Made by a program: the position numbers and the translations under genes. Below, in pieces: positions 19,850 through 27,106 of a stretch of 64,000 nt of DNA. The notes beneath the pieces were generated by a model. The model searched no databases. It saw nothing but the letters and a program-made list of their open reading frames with translations, and had not been told where the DNA came from. Every line of letters starts with the position of its first letter. Position 1 is the first letter of the stretch. Origin of the DNA: an uncultured Treponema sp. (GTDB lineage: Bacteria > Spirochaetota > Spirochaetia > Treponematales > Treponemataceae); the NCBI GenBank assembly GCA_947165895.1, contig CAMVCB010000003.1:186001-250000 (forward strand). Direction: 5' to 3'.

Positions 19850-20413
19850 TTACTTTGTCTTCTCAACCTGCAGGAAGTTTACTTCTACCGGTGTTGAACG
19901 ACCAAAAATCTGTACTTCAACCTTAAGCTTTTCTTTTTCAAGATTGATTTCTTTAATAGTTCCAGAGAATGAAGCAAAAGCACCGTCAGTAATTTTAACA
20001 ACATCGTCGATATCGAAAGACTGACGAACATGTACCTGCTTTTCACCCTTGATAAGACCAGATTTCTGAAGAAGGTTTTTAGCTTCATCAGGTCTGATAG
20101 GAACAGGACGGTCATTACGGCTGATATTACCTACAAAGCCAGTAACACCCTGAATTTTATATAATTTTGTACAAGTATCTTTCCAATTGAATTCCGGAAG
20201 ATCCATTTCAAGAAGAATATATCCCGGAAGGAATTTATTCATTCTGGTTCTTTTCTTTCCGTCTTTGATTTCAACTACTTCTTCAAGAGGAACCTTTACA
20301 TCAAGAACTACATTAGGATCGATTTCTGATTTTTCCAGTAAAGATTTGATAGTACGTTCGATTTTTCCTTCATAGCCTGTATAAGCGTTAAGAATATACC
20401 AACTTCTAGACAT
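19850..20413 (-). CDS. nusG: Transcription termination/antitermination factor NusG
   Basis: 187 residues. The NGN domain (SWYILNAYTGYEGKIERTIK, FLPGYILLEMDL, GFVGN) is followed by a KOW domain (FDIDDVVKITDGAFASFSG). It associates with RNA polymerase and ribosome. AGGAAG precedes the ATG and the gene follows secE by 9 bases in the usual secE-nusG-rplK order. Confidence 0.97.
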   Translation of the reverse strand: MSRSWYILNAYTGYEGKIERTIKSLLEKSEIDPNVVLDVKVPLEEVVEIKDGKKRTRMNKFLPGYILLEMDLPEFNWKDTCTKLYKIQGVTGFVGNISRNDRPVPIRPDEAKNLLQKSGLIKGEKQVHVRQSFDIDDVVKITDGAFASFSGTIKEINLEKEKLKVEVQIFGRSTPVEVNFLQVEKTK

Positions 20414-20422
20414 CGCAGCTTC

Positions 20423-20605
20423 CTATTTCATCAACATGCGGAAAACCTGTGTAAATGCCAAATCAAGTACACCAAGAAGAACAGCAATTACAACAGTAGA
20501 AACAATTACAACCTTTACAGATGACAAAACATCTTCTTTTGAAGGCCAATCTACTCTCTTTAATTCTGCTTTACTTTCACGAACAAACTGTACAAACTTT
20601 GACAT
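20423..20605 (-). CDS. secE: Preprotein translocase subunit SecE
   Basis: 60 residues, a single-membrane-span component of the SecYEG channel. ESKAELKRVDWPSKEDVLSS is the conserved amphipathic motif, followed by one hydrophobic segment (VVIVSTVVIAVLLGVLDLAF). The start at 20605 is preceded by AAGGAA; the open frame further upstream runs into the tRNA-Trp gene and is not coding. Confidence 0.95.
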   Translation of the reverse strand: MSKFVQFVRESKAELKRVDWPSKEDVLSSVKVVIVSTVVIAVLLGVLDLAFTQVFRMLMK

Positions 20606-20625
20606 ATCTATATTCCTTAAAAAAT

Positions 20626-20698
20626 CAGGGCAGGCAGGATTTGAACCCACGACAGGCGGTTTTGGAGACCGCTGCTCTACCAGCTGAACTACTGCCCT
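20626..20698 (-). tRNA. tRNA-Trp (anticodon CCA)
   Basis: A 73-base cloverleaf: acceptor AGGGCAG/CTGCCCT, anticodon loop CTCCAAA with CCA, T-loop GTTCAAATC, discriminator G as expected for tryptophan. The 3' CCA is not encoded. It lies between rpmG and secE, the conserved bacterial place for tRNA-Trp. Confidence 0.97.
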
Positions 20699-20738
20699 AT
20701 ATATTTAATCCCGGCGAACCGGTAAAAAATATTAAAAA

Positions 20739-20915
20739 TTATTTTGCTTTTGTTTCTTTATGCAAGATAGACTTACGGCAGAATGGACAATACTTGTTCT
20801 TTTCCAATTTACCAGTGATATTCTTGCGGTTTTTGTAAGTTGTGTAATTCTTTCTCTTACACTCTGTACACTGCAAAGCGATGATTTCTACAGCGCCCTT
20901 TTTCTTGCTAGCCAT
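20739..20915 (-). CDS. rpmG: 50S ribosomal protein L33, zinc-binding form
   Basis: 58 residues beginning [20 protein letters not shown] and ending with LHKETKAK. Two CxxC pairs (CTEC and CPFC) mark the zinc-binding C+ type of L33. GGAG precedes the ATG at 20915. Its place between tRNA-Thr and tRNA-Trp, upstream of secE-nusG, matches many bacteria. Confidence 0.96.
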   Translation of the reverse strand: MASKKKGAVEIIALQCTECKRKNYTTYKNRKNITGKLEKNKYCPFCRKSILHKETKAK

Positions 20916-20943
20916 TTATTTACTCCTGTTTTAAATTCAGTTT

Positions 20944-21016
20944 AGCCCATTTGCAGAATCGAACTGCAGACCTCCACATTACCGATGTGGTGCTCTACCA
21001 ACTGAGCTAAAGGGGC
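20944..21016 (-). tRNA. tRNA-Thr (anticodon GGT) with unusual C33
   Basis: A 73-base cloverleaf. The anticodon stem CCACA/TGTGG encloses the loop TCGGTAA, so the anticodon is GGT but position 33, almost always U, is C. The acceptor stem GCCCCTT/AATGGGC also has one mismatch (C5 opposite U68). T-stem and loop (TGCAG TTCGATT CTGCA) are regular; discriminator U. CCA is not encoded. It is the first gene of the operon promoted at 21061-21089. Confidence 0.93.
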
Positions 21017-21060
21017 AAATTCGCACTTCTGCATTTGCTATAAAAAACGTGCGTTTTATG

Positions 21061-21089
21061 AATATAAAGAAACACGGGTTTTATGTCAA
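21061..21089 (-). promoter_or_regulatory. Strong sigma-70 promoter for the tRNA/rpmG/secE/rpoBC cluster
   Basis: On the minus strand TTGACA (21089-21084), 17 bases, TATATT (21066-21061). The -35 is perfect and the -10 differs by one base. It stands 45 bases before tRNA-Thr. Confidence 0.88.
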
Positions 21090-21178
21090 TAAATTCAATC
21101 AAGAATTTTTGAAAATTCATCTTGTTTCTTTATGAATTCTACATTATTTTTAACCTATCTTAATACTAGACTTAAATA

Positions 21179-21289
21179 ATTACAATCTAAGGCATAACGG
21201 GACGCAGGCAAAAATTAAGGGGGAACCGGTGACGGGGTGATACCTTGATTTTTGCCGTCGCTGGGACCCGTTAGGACTTAGATTGTAAT
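21179..21289 (+). ncRNA. Structured intergenic element A (hairpin family), before cysE
   Basis: A 111-base hairpin. Outer stem: ATTACAATCTAAG (21179-21191) with CTTAGATTGTAAT (21277-21289), 13 of 13. Second stem: AACGGG (21196-21201) with CCCGTT (21267-21272). Third stem: 21207-21220 with 21243-21256, 14 bp with one G-U. Between the second and third stems lies an asymmetric internal loop, ACGCA on one side and GTCGCTGGGA on the other. Element B at 24777-24878 has the same architecture and nearly the same loop bases but different stems. It ends 13 bases before the cysE ATG, so it may be a leader of that gene or a free-standing structured repeat. Confidence 0.6.
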
Positions 21290-21302
21290 TTTGGAGTTAT
21301 AT

Positions 21303-22172
21303 ATGACAATAGACATGCTGATAGACGGTATTCTTGATTCCTACCACCGTTACGGACTCATTAACAGAAGCGATTCTGATTCCTTTCCAAACCGTCAGAA
21401 CGTTGTAGAAATCCTTGGAGACATACAGACTCTTATTTTCCCGGGCTTCAAAAAAGCCGAAGATATTGATCCCGTAAACATCCGCTACGTAACCGGCCAG
21501 AAGGTTAATAACGTAATTGCAAAGCTTACAAAAGAAATCCAGAAAGCCCTGATTTACATGCTTTCAAAAAAAGATAAATCCGAATGCCGCGAAAATCCTG
21601 CCAACTCAAAATGCTTCCAGCTGGCAGAAGAAGTTGCCACAGGCCTCATAGAAGAAATTCCTGAAATCCGCCGCAAAATCCAGCTGGACGTAATTGCGGC
21701 CTTCAACGGAGACCCGGCCGCAAAAAGCAACGAGGAAGTAATCCTTTCCTATCCTGGTCTTGAAGCCATCCTCGTTTACCGCATTGCCCACTACCTTTAC
21801 GAAAACGGAGTCCCCATCATTCCCCGCATTATGAGCGAGCACGTTCACGGCAAAACCGGAATCGACATTCATCCGGGCGCAAAAATCGGTGAATCCTTCT
21901 TCATCGACCACGGCACCGGTGTTGTAATCGGAGAAACCTGTATAATCGGAACCAACGTAAAAATCTACCAGGGCGTAACCCTTGGAGCCCTCAGCGTAAA
22001 AAAATCCCTTACAGGCAACAAACGCCACCCTACAATAGAAGACGACGTTACAATCTACGCAAATGCCACAATTCTTGGCGGTGAAACTGTAATTGGAAAA
22101 GGTTCTACAATCGGCGGTAACACCTGGGTAACAAAGTCTGTACCGGCCGGAAGCCTCGTGACACAGGAATAA
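21303..22172 (+). CDS. cysE: Serine O-acetyltransferase
   Basis: Acetylates serine with acetyl-CoA, the first step of cysteine synthesis. The 289-residue protein has an alpha-helical N-terminal domain and a left-handed beta-helix of hexapeptide repeats (GIDIHPGAKIGESFFIDHGTGVVIGET). The catalytic His-Asp region is recognisable at SEHVHGKTGIDIHPG and DHGTG. It is of the longer EpsC-like type. The start at 21303 follows GGAG; a TTG five codons upstream is less likely. It stands alone, preceded by the structured element A and followed by the palindrome GGGGAAGGCCTTCCCC. Confidence 0.93.
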   Translation: MTIDMLIDGILDSYHRYGLINRSDSDSFPNRQNVVEILGDIQTLIFPGFKKAEDIDPVNIRYVTGQKVNNVIAKLTKEIQKALIYMLSKKDKSECRENPANSKCFQLAEEVATGLIEEIPEIRRKIQLDVIAAFNGDPAAKSNEEVILSYPGLEAILVYRIAHYLYENGVPIIPRIMSEHVHGKTGIDIHPGAKIGESFFIDHGTGVVIGETCIIGTNVKIYQGVTLGALSVKKSLTGNKRHPTIEDDVTIYANATILGGETVIGKGSTIGGNTWVTKSVPAGSLVTQE

Positions 22173-22175
22173 AAA

Positions 22176-22330
22176 GGAGGGGAAGGCCTTCCCCTGGCTC
22201 CAGCCCGCTTCGCGGTCTTTCGCCACCCCTTCTGCGGGGTGTGAATGCTTGCTGGCAAGCCATGTTGTATAGCAAAGCGTTAAAAAAATTGCGTGAGCAA
22301 TTTTTAGCTTTACCTACTCTCCCCGCAACG
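22176..22330 (+). repeat. GC-rich dispersed-repeat-like block after cysE
   Basis: Begins with AGGAGGGGAAGGCCTTCCCCTGG, containing a perfect 16-base palindrome that may serve as cysE terminator, then runs of C-rich sequence and an inverted AAATTGC/GCAATTT pair near 22287-22302. A block at 42893-42990 begins in the same way (GGAGGGGGAAG then CTCCCCCTAGCT). Composition is unlike the coding sequence around it. Open frames crossing it look like chance translations. Confidence 0.5.
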
Positions 22331-22361
22331 CCCCGTAAAATACCGCTAAAGTTAAAAAAAA

Positions 22362-22454
22362 CACGCTTCCCAGACAGTAACACTAAAAGGGAAGCGTGCC
22401 GACCAGCATAGCTGGTCATCGGAGAGAGTTTATCAGCTTATTTACAAGCTGATA
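22362..22454 (+). other. Three tandem perfect hairpins upstream of radA
   Basis: CACGCTTCCC/GGGAAGCGTG (22362-22398, 10 bp), GACCAGC/GCTGGTC (22401-22417, 7 bp) and TATCAGCTT/AAGCTGATA (22431-22454, 9 bp) follow each other with almost no spacer. The remaining 106 bases to radA are AT-rich. It could be a small RNA, a terminator array for cysE or a repeat; nothing else in the sequence decides between these. Confidence 0.5.
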
Positions 22455-22560
22455 TTAATATAACTTGCATATACTCACTTGTCAATAATAATTTTCATAA
22501 TTTTTTGTTAATATAAAAGAAGTCTTGCCCTCAGCGGCAAATATAGCTTAGTATAAAAAT

Positions 22561-23922
22561 ATGGCAAAGAAAAACGGTTCAATCATGTATAAATGCTCCA
22601 GCTGCGGCTATTCCCAGCCCCGCTGGCTTGGACGCTGCCCTGAATGCGGCGAATGGAATTCACTTGAAGAAGTTATTATAGATAAAAATGCAATTACTCC
22701 GGCCGGAAGAGGCACAGAAAAGGCCAAAATGGCAAAACCTGTCAGCCTTGAAAGCGTTGAAGCCGCTCAAAGCTCAAGATTTTCTACAGGAATTCCGGAA
22801 TTTGACCGGGTTTTAGGTGGCGGAGCAACAAAATGCTCGGCAGTTCTGCTTGGAGGAGAGCCGGGAATCGGAAAATCCACACTACTTTTACAGACAGCGG
22901 CATCCTGTGCAAAATCCTTCGGGCCAGAAAGCAAAATCCTTTACGTCAGCGGAGAGGAATCTGCCGCCCAGATAAAAGACCGGGCAAAAAGACTGGAACT
23001 GGACTGCAAAAACATCAACATTTTGTGTACAAACCGTCTGGAAGACAGTCTGAACGCCCTTGATAAGCTTAATTCTACCCTTGTAATTATAGATTCCATT
23101 CAGACAGTTTATTCTGCAGAAGCCGGAATTATTCCTGGAACTGTAAATCAGCTTAAATACTGCGCAAATGAATTTATTCAGTGGGTAAAGGAACGGGATT
23201 CCCTTCTGATTATGACTGCCCACGTTACAAAGGAAGGCTCGATTGCCGGTCCAAAATCCATGGAACACATGGTAGATACCGTAATTTCGTTTGAACGAAA
23301 CGATGATGAAATAAGATTTTTACATGCCCAGAAAAACCGCTTTGGCTCTGTGGATGAAATCGGTATTTTCAGCATGACGGAAAAAGGTCTTGTTACCTTA
23401 AAAGATCCCGCTACCCTATTTTTAACCCAGCGCACAGAAAATCAGCCGGCAGGTGTTGCCTGCACTCCGGTTTTTGAAGGAAGCCGGGTCTTTTTAGTGG
23501 AAATTCAGGCTCTAACAGTGCCCGCAAAGGCCAGCATAAGCCGCATTTACAGCGAAAAAATAGATTCCGGCCGGGTTGCCCGAGTTGCAGCTGTCCTTGA
23601 AAAACGCTGCGGACTAAGATTTTCTGACCAGGATATTTACGTAAACGTTGCAGGCGGAGTCCGCCTTACAGAAAGCTCGATTGACGCGGCTCTGGCAGCC
23701 GCCCTTTATTCGGCCAGAACAGATTTATCCCTTAAAAATCAAACCGTAATATTCGGTGAGCTTAGTCTTGCGGGGGAAATCCGCCCGGTTACAAAGGCTA
23801 AGCAGCGCATAAAGGCGGCTCAACAGCTGGGATTTAATGATGTAATATGCCCGGAAAGCGAAAAAGGCTGCTCAAAAGTGGAAAATATTAAGCAGCTGGT
23901 AAAGTCTGTGTTTGGAAAATAA
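22561..23922 (+). CDS. radA: DNA repair protein RadA/Sms
   Basis: 453 residues. An N-terminal C4 zinc finger (CSSCGYSQPRWLGRCPECGEWNS is split as CSSC and CPEC) is followed by a RecA-like ATPase with Walker A GGEPGIGKSTLL, the RadA-specific KNRFGS motif, and a C-terminal Lon-like domain (VYVNVAGGVRLTE type). RadA is a DnaB-like helicase aiding branch migration in recombination. No ribosome site is evident before the ATG; TATAAA stands three bases upstream. It stands alone between repeats. Confidence 0.96.
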   Translation: MAKKNGSIMYKCSSCGYSQPRWLGRCPECGEWNSLEEVIIDKNAITPAGRGTEKAKMAKPVSLESVEAAQSSRFSTGIPEFDRVLGGGATKCSAVLLGGEPGIGKSTLLLQTAASCAKSFGPESKILYVSGEESAAQIKDRAKRLELDCKNINILCTNRLEDSLNALDKLNSTLVIIDSIQTVYSAEAGIIPGTVNQLKYCANEFIQWVKERDSLLIMTAHVTKEGSIAGPKSMEHMVDTVISFERNDDEIRFLHAQKNRFGSVDEIGIFSMTEKGLVTLKDPATLFLTQRTENQPAGVACTPVFEGSRVFLVEIQALTVPAKASISRIYSEKIDSGRVARVAAVLEKRCGLRFSDQDIYVNVAGGVRLTESSIDAALAAALYSARTDLSLKNQTVIFGELSLAGEIRPVTKAKQRIKAAQQLGFNDVICPESEKGCSKVENIKQLVKSVFGK

Positions 23923-24264
23923 CCTAAGCCAGGACACAGATTTTTTTGACACGGATTGCTGTATCAAATTTACCCACCACACTGTGTCAGAAAAGCAAAA
24001 TTGAGTAAAATTTCCCGAAGCGGAGGAAAAACGGGCGCTTTAAGTGTGTCACCTTGCGCTACGCAAGGTCGTAATCTTTTCTAAAAGTGACAGCTCAAGT
24101 AACCTTGCTAACAAGTTTTGCACAGCAAAACTTGAGGTAAAATGCAATCTAAAGCGGCCGCCGGAGCCTCGCGGAGGCGGCTGACAACCCCGAAAAGCCT
24201 GTTAATAAGGGATCTCGCCCGAAAATTTCTTAAAAATTCTAAAATTTATATCTACCTTGTTAGG
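23923..24264. repeat. Palindrome-rich intergenic region between radA and hsp20
   Basis: No gene is seen. It contains CCTTGCG/CGCAAGG (about 24052-24068), the perfect CAAGTTTTGC/GCAAAACTTG (about 24111-24133), GCCTC/GAGGC (about 24165-24177), and an outer CGCTTTA/TAAAGCG pair, so most of it can fold into one branched structure. The first 60 bases resemble the ACACAGAT-type repeat also seen at 47085 and 47681. The last 60 bases are AT-rich and lead into the sigma-54 promoter; activator sites may lie there. Confidence 0.5.
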
Positions 24265-24281
24265 TTGGCACGATTATTGCT
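24265..24281 (+). promoter_or_regulatory. Sigma-54 promoter for hsp20
   Basis: TTGGCACG (24265-24272), four bases, TTGCT (24277-24281). This matches the -24/-12 consensus TGGCACG-N4-TTGCW at every conserved position. It is 61 bases before the hsp20 ATG, on the same strand; rpoN is encoded at 32738-34207. Confidence 0.88.
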
Positions 24282-24341
24282 ATATATTAAGTGAAAAATC
24301 GGGAACTTGTATGAGCTCCCTAAAAAAAATCGAGGTACGAT

Positions 24342-24758
24342 ATGAACGAACTTTCAGTTATCAATTCACTTTTCAATGATGTGTTTGACACACCAGCAAT
24401 GTGCCATATAACAACTTCTACTCCAAAAGTTGACATTGAAGAGGACGACAAGAGCTACACTCTGGAGATGGAATTGCCTGGTCGCACAGAAAAGGACGTA
24501 GATATTGAACTTGACCAGAACAATTTGACAATTGCTTCTTCTAAGACTGAGCAGAAAGAGGAAAAGAAGGAAGAGAAGAAGGCCGGAAAATACATTCTTA
24601 AAGAGCGCAGAACAAGTCAGTTTGAACGCCGCTTTGTACTGCCAAAGGATGTTGATACTGAAAATGTTTCAGCTAACTTCAAGAATGGTATTTTGACTAT
24701 TTACATGCAGAAAAAAGCTTCAGAAGCTCCAAAAAGAATTGCTATTGAAGCCTGCTAA
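24342..24758 (+). CDS. Small heat-shock protein, Hsp20/alpha-crystallin family
   Basis: 138 residues. The alpha-crystallin domain spans about residues 25-125: DIEEDDKSYTLEMELPG, VDIELDQNNLTIAS, YILKERRTSQFERRFVLP and FKNGILTIYMQKK; the C-terminal IxI-like tail is RIAIEAC. It is an ATP-independent holdase. GAGGT precedes the ATG. Expression is predicted to depend on sigma-54 and a bacterial enhancer-binding protein rather than a sigma-32-like factor or CIRCE. A Lys/Glu-rich insertion (KTEQKEEKKEEKKAGK) enlarges the middle loop. Confidence 0.95.
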   Translation: MNELSVINSLFNDVFDTPAMCHITTSTPKVDIEEDDKSYTLEMELPGRTEKDVDIELDQNNLTIASSKTEQKEEKKEEKKAGKYILKERRTSQFERRFVLPKDVDTENVSANFKNGILTIYMQKKASEAPKRIAIEAC

Positions 24759-24776
24759 TAAGTAGAAACACCAAAT

Positions 24777-24878
24777 AAAAAACAGGTTGCGGGTCCCAGC
24801 GATACGCAAGGGGCGAGAAAATAAACATTTCAAATAAAATGTTTTTGCCCCTTGCTAGCGTCCCACAACCTGTTTTTT
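24777..24878 (-). ncRNA. Structured intergenic element B (hairpin family)
   Basis: Outer stem AAAAAACAGGTTG (24777-24789) with CAACCTGTTTTTT (24866-24878), 13 of 13; middle stem GCAAGGGGC (24806-24814) with GCCCCTTGC (24847-24855); inner stem AAACATTT/AAATGTTT. Read on the minus strand the outer stem extends through GTGGG/CCCGC, and the internal loop reads ACGCTA on one side and ATCGCTGGGA on the other, as in element A. The T run makes it a likely bidirectional terminator for hsp20 and pgsA, yet the shared loop bases are more than a terminator needs. Confidence 0.6.
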
Positions 24879-24910
24879 ATAATTATTATTCGTTAGAAAT
24901 CTATCTATTA

Positions 24911-25507
24911 CTATTCTTTTAACAACTTTCCGAAGTGAAGCAGATAATCAATGAAGGAAACGTAGCTGCACAATACGCAGATTATAAAAAGTATAAGGGA
25001 AACGTTTTGTAAAGTCCCAAAGCATTCTGGCTGAGCACCGAATCTTACTAAAGTTTCAAGGAAAAGTGCAAAAAAGCCTGATACAACGTACATAACAGTT
25101 TTGAACTTACCGCCTTTACGGGCTGCGATGGCTGTTCCTTTTTTTACGGCAACCATGCGGATAAAATTCATTGTCATTTCACGGTATAAAATCAGGATAA
25201 AAAGATAAGGCTTCATGTAGCTGAGTCCATCACTCATAGAGAACATAAAGCAGACGAAGGTTCCCATGTGAACTACAACGTCGGCAAAGGGGTCAAAAAG
25301 CTTTCCAAAATCGCTTACCTCGTTATTGCGGCGGGCAAAAAAACCGTCCAGAAAATCTGTGAACTCCATAAAGCAGAGCAGCGGAATTGCAATCACAACG
25401 CTGGCTTTGGCAAAAAGTCCGTTTGTCCAGATTGGCAGAAAATAAAGGATAAAAAAAGCCGGAGAAAGAAGAATACGTGTAAGAGTAAATTTATTGGAAA
25501 GTTTCAT
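24911..25507 (-). CDS. pgsA: CDP-alcohol phosphatidyltransferase, PgsA-like
   Basis: 198 residues with four to five membrane segments. The CDP-alcohol motif is complete: FTDFLDGFFARRNNEVSDFG followed by KLFDPFADV, that is DxxDGxxAR...GxxxDxxxD. Likely product phosphatidylglycerol phosphate. The start at 25507 is chosen because an earlier GTG (25558) lies inside the terminator hairpin of the upstream gene. There is no ribosome site before 25507, and TATACT stands nine bases upstream, so a short-leader or leaderless transcript is possible. Confidence 0.85.
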   Translation of the reverse strand: MKLSNKFTLTRILLSPAFFILYFLPIWTNGLFAKASVVIAIPLLCFMEFTDFLDGFFARRNNEVSDFGKLFDPFADVVVHMGTFVCFMFSMSDGLSYMKPYLFILILYREMTMNFIRMVAVKKGTAIAARKGGKFKTVMYVVSGFFALFLETLVRFGAQPECFGTLQNVSLILFIICVLCSYVSFIDYLLHFGKLLKE

Positions 25508-25535
25508 AATATAATCAGTATAAAGAATATAAAGG

Positions 25536-25562
25536 GAAAATAAAAGGGGGCTTTTCACCCCC
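25536..25562 (-). terminator. Terminator of the cytidylate-kinase-like gene
   Basis: On the minus strand GGGGG, a seven-base loop TGAAAAG, CCCCC, then TTTTATTTT. It begins 9 bases after the stop codon at 25571. Confidence 0.85.
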
Positions 25563-25570
25563 TTTACCTA

Positions 25571-26392
25571 TCACTGATAGCCCTTAAAATCATGGATAAT
25601 GCTGATTGCCGATTTTGCATCATAACCAGGCATTTCCCGCTTGATAATCTGCAATGCCTGTTCAACAATTCCAGGACTGTCAGAAACTCCGTGAAGAATT
25701 ACAGTCTTATCTTCGATTGTTGCATGAACAAATTCTATATTCAGGTGATATTCAAAGCTCAATTTATTTACGATAGACTGAGCCTTTAAAAGCTCTTCAA
25801 GGAGCTTATTTCCCTCCTCTTCCTTTTTTACGGTTATCTGCTTTTCTACCAGATAAGCAATCTGCTGGGCAGCCGCTTCTTCAGAAATCATTCCGGTATT
25901 CAAAACCATGTGAAAGAGAGTGCTGTCGTTATCTTCAATATTGAAGAAACTTCTATGGAAGCCGGCACGATTTGCATCACTTTCCTGAATACGCTGCTTT
26001 GCCTGCTTTTCATCCCAATTGAATTCTGCGCGAAGGCGGTCAATTCTGGTCTTTTCATCAGCAACAAGCCTTACAGAAATATTATTAGGAACTCCCTGCA
26101 AAACCGCAAAAGCACCGCGTCCGATAATAATCACATTTTTCTGCTGTGCCGCCTCCAGAATGGCATACTGGGCATAGTTAAAATATTCATCCCTGTTCTT
26201 TGCAAGAGAGGCGAAGAATCCTGGCTTTCGCTCATCATATTTGAGCATTTTTTCCTCAGGGAAGCCCAGCTCAACAATTCTTTTTTCGATATCCTTGCGG
26301 GTAACGAACTTATAATTTAAGATTTTTGCCAACTCTGCAGCAACCTCATCGCCATGAGCTGCCACCTGTCTTGAAACTGTAATAATTGCCAT
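25571..26392 (-). CDS. Cytidylate kinase-like family protein with C-terminal BON-like domain
   Basis: 273 residues. The first 200 match the cytidylate-kinase-like (AAA_26) family: MAIITVSRQVAAHGDEVA, GFPEEKMLKYDERKP, VIIIGRGAFAVL and VRLVADEKTRIDRL, with an HRSFFN segment typical of the family. The last 80 residues (FEYHLNIEFVHATIEDKTVILHG... and AISIIHDFKGYQ) look like a BON-type domain, an uncommon addition. The substrate is unproven; true CMP kinase is encoded elsewhere in most spirochaetes. AGGAGGTG precedes the ATG. Confidence 0.8.
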   Translation of the reverse strand: MAIITVSRQVAAHGDEVAAELAKILNYKFVTRKDIEKRIVELGFPEEKMLKYDERKPGFFASLAKNRDEYFNYAQYAILEAAQQKNVIIIGRGAFAVLQGVPNNISVRLVADEKTRIDRLRAEFNWDEKQAKQRIQESDANRAGFHRSFFNIEDNDSTLFHMVLNTGMISEEAAAQQIAYLVEKQITVKKEEEGNKLLEELLKAQSIVNKLSFEYHLNIEFVHATIEDKTVILHGVSDSPGIVEQALQIIKREMPGYDAKSAISIIHDFKGYQ

Positions 26393-26516
26393 GATGCACC
26401 TCCTGAAACAGTGTTAGCACATTAAGTTAACTCTGTGTGATTTTTCAATTTATATGGTATTATTGAAAAGTAGATTTGTCAAAATTTTATTAAGTGAAAA
26501 AATCCAGGAGCAGATG

Positions 26517-27077
26517 ATGAAAAATTATTTTACGGAAGCCGATGAAAGACTTAAATGGAAAACATTAAGCGAAAAAGTGATTTTAAATACGATTGTTTTT
26601 GATGTAACAGTCCATGAAAATCAGTCTTCAAACGGAGTAAAAGGCGATTATTATGTAATGAAAGCTCCTGACTGGGTTATTACAATCCCGGAAAAAGACG
26701 GAAAATTTCTGATGGTAAAGCAGTGGCGTCACGGCGAAAAGGCTTTGAGCGTTGAGTTTCCCGGCGGTGTAATTGATAAGGGAGAAGAGCCGGAGGCCGC
26801 TGCGGCCCGCGAACTGCTGGAAGAAACCGGCTGTAAGGCAGGAAAGCTGACAAAGCTTGGAAAGGTAAATCCAAACCCGGCATTGTTTTCCAACCACGTA
26901 CATATTTTTCTTGCAGAGGATTTAGTTCAGACAGGAAAGCAGGAGCTTGACGAAGACGAGTTTATAAACTGTATGGAATTAAGTAAGGAAGAAGTGCTGG
27001 AAGGAATGGGAACGGAAGCGTTTCCACATGGACTTATGGCAATGGCACTATGCCTATATATGAAAACACAAAAATGA
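26517..27077 (+). CDS. NUDIX hydrolase, ADP-ribose pyrophosphatase-like
   Basis: 186 residues. The NUDIX box GGVIDKGEEPEAAAARELLE then ETG is complete, and the preceding KFLMVKQWRHG and following NPNPALFSNHVHIFLAED fit the ADP-ribose pyrophosphatase group. AGGAG at 26506-26510 fits the second of two adjacent ATGs (26517). The open frame extends upstream to 26454 but without a ribosome site. It is divergent from the kinase-like gene. Confidence 0.88.
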   Translation: MKNYFTEADERLKWKTLSEKVILNTIVFDVTVHENQSSNGVKGDYYVMKAPDWVITIPEKDGKFLMVKQWRHGEKALSVEFPGGVIDKGEEPEAAAARELLEETGCKAGKLTKLGKVNPNPALFSNHVHIFLAEDLVQTGKQELDEDEFINCMELSKEEVLEGMGTEAFPHGLMAMALCLYMKTQK

Positions 27078-27106
27078 CTTCCGCTGCGCGGAAGCCATTC
27101 ATTAAA

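Noticed and set aside
21179..21289. Integron attC site or T-box/cysteine riboswitch before cysE
   Set aside because: GTTAGGAC and GCATAAC only loosely resemble attC core sites and element B lacks them; there is no T-box sequence or tRNA-complementary bulge, and the same element occurs far from cysteine genes.
22105..22419. Minus-strand open frame with Arg/Pro/Gly-rich product across the cysE end and the following repeat
   Set aside because: It crosses the strong cysE coding sequence and a repeat block, has no ribosome site, and its composition is that of a translated GC-rich repeat.
21179..24878. Known self-cleaving ribozymes (hammerhead, twister, twister-sister, pistol) as identity of elements A and B
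   Set aside because: The required core strings, such as CUGAUGA and GAAA for hammerhead, are absent, and I could not match the loop bases to another class by eye.
25508..25558. GTG at 25558 as start of pgsA
   Set aside because: It lies inside the terminator hairpin of the preceding gene.
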